Assembly: GCA_039810885.1 (NCBI GenBank)
Contig: JBDHXV010000039.1
Coordinates: forward strand, 1-25,466
Length of the DNA: 25,466 nt
Source: BJGO01 sp039810885
GTDB lineage: Bacteria; Bacteroidota; Bacteroidia; Chitinophagales; UBA10324
Direction: 5' to 3'
A program made the translations under genes and the position numbers. The first letter of the stretch is position 1, and every line of letters begins with the position of its first letter. A model generated the notes under the pieces. That model did no database searches, was not told where the DNA came from, and worked only from the letters and a program-made list of their open reading frames with translations. This document shows positions 25,293 through 25,466 of this stretch, piece after piece.

Positions 25293-25466
25293 TTAATAGT
25301 CCATACCGCCACCAGGCATTGCAGGCGCAGCTTTTTCTTCCTTAGGTTTATCAACGATTACACACTCTGTAGTCAACATCATAGAAGCTATAGATGCAGC
25401 ATTTTGCAAAGCAATGCGAGTAACTTTAGTCGGGTCTATAACTCCCGCAGTCATCAGTTTTTCATA
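25293..25466 (-). CDS. groL: Chaperonin GroEL, C-terminal end (partial)
   Basis: The last 57 residues and stop codon of GroEL; the rest lies beyond the window. The visible part includes AGVIDPTKVTRIALQNAAS, a conserved C-terminal helix region of the equatorial domain, then a hydrophobic/acidic stretch (TTECVIVDKPKEE) and the tail PGGGMDY. The tail is a short Gly/Met form ending Asp-Tyr, common in Bacteroidota. GroEL is the ATP-driven folding chamber that works with GroES. Transcription ends at the hairpin shared with gcdH. Confidence 0.95.
   Translation of the reverse strand, partial: YEKLMTAGVIDPTKVTRIALQNAASIASMMLTTECVIVDKPKEEKAAPAMPGGGMDY

Noticed and set aside
1..25466. Search for tRNA or rRNA genes, insertion sequences, phage genes, attachment sites and toxin-antitoxin or defence modules.
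   Set aside because: None seen: all substantial frames are accounted for by chromosomal genes, and no terminal inverted repeats or integrase/transposase motifs were found.

Overview
This window comes from a chromosome of a member of the Bacteroidota. The evidence is: secreted proteins carrying both kinds of type IX secretion (T9SS) C-terminal signal (type A on two proteins, type B/CHU_C on one); SprB-like and PKD repeats; an outer-membrane barrel ending in Phe; a GroEL tail ending GGGMDY; and repeated copies of the Bacteroidota promoter element TAnnTTTG just upstream of genes. Gene content is mostly core and accessory-surface. I see no phage, transposon, CRISPR array, tRNA or rRNA, and no gene-free stretch over 300 bases.

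Layout. 1-3291 (all minus): outer-membrane barrel protein, LuxE-like acyl-adenylating protein, and an NRAMP metal transporter whose C-terminus runs into a universal-stress-protein-like domain and off the window. 3451-4632: a divergent member of the Lgt (lipoprotein diacylglyceryl transferase) family. 4794-7484 (minus): a secreted Lys-C-like serine protease with T9SS signal. 7632-8674: GtrA-like membrane protein and, convergent to it, the tRNA hydroxylase MiaE. 8808-16469: one 2553-residue cell-surface protein built from PKD and Ig-like repeats in a higher-order pattern. 16473-17799 (minus): SixA-like phosphatase then an SDR oxidoreductase. 18016-19141: a small T9SS cargo protein and a small lipoprotein. 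19308-21481: prs, rplY/ctc and pth, a classic nucleotide/translation operon. 21562-23508: a TMTC-like membrane glycosyltransferase with TPR repeats. 23509-23862 (minus): FolB-like aldolase. 23963-25141: glutaryl-CoA dehydrogenase. 25293-end (minus): the C-terminal tail of GroEL.

How the parts relate. The window mixes housekeeping functions (PRPP synthesis, ribosome maintenance, folate, tRNA modification, chaperonin, lysine/tryptophan catabolism) with envelope functions (lipoprotein modification, T9SS cargo, barrel protein, glycosyltransferase). The T9SS machinery itself is not here, only its cargo. Two convergent pairs are separated by strong bidirectional hairpin terminators; three other convergent pairs abut or overlap with none. 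Several TAnnTTTG elements lie so close to the start codon that the transcripts should be leaderless or nearly so, and they also decide start codons for two genes.

The most unusual feature is the giant repeat protein: it has an ordered two-type domain grammar that appears twice, and a 95-residue module present twice with 2 amino-acid changes but 31 silent codon changes. I did not find a convincing new multi-gene system.
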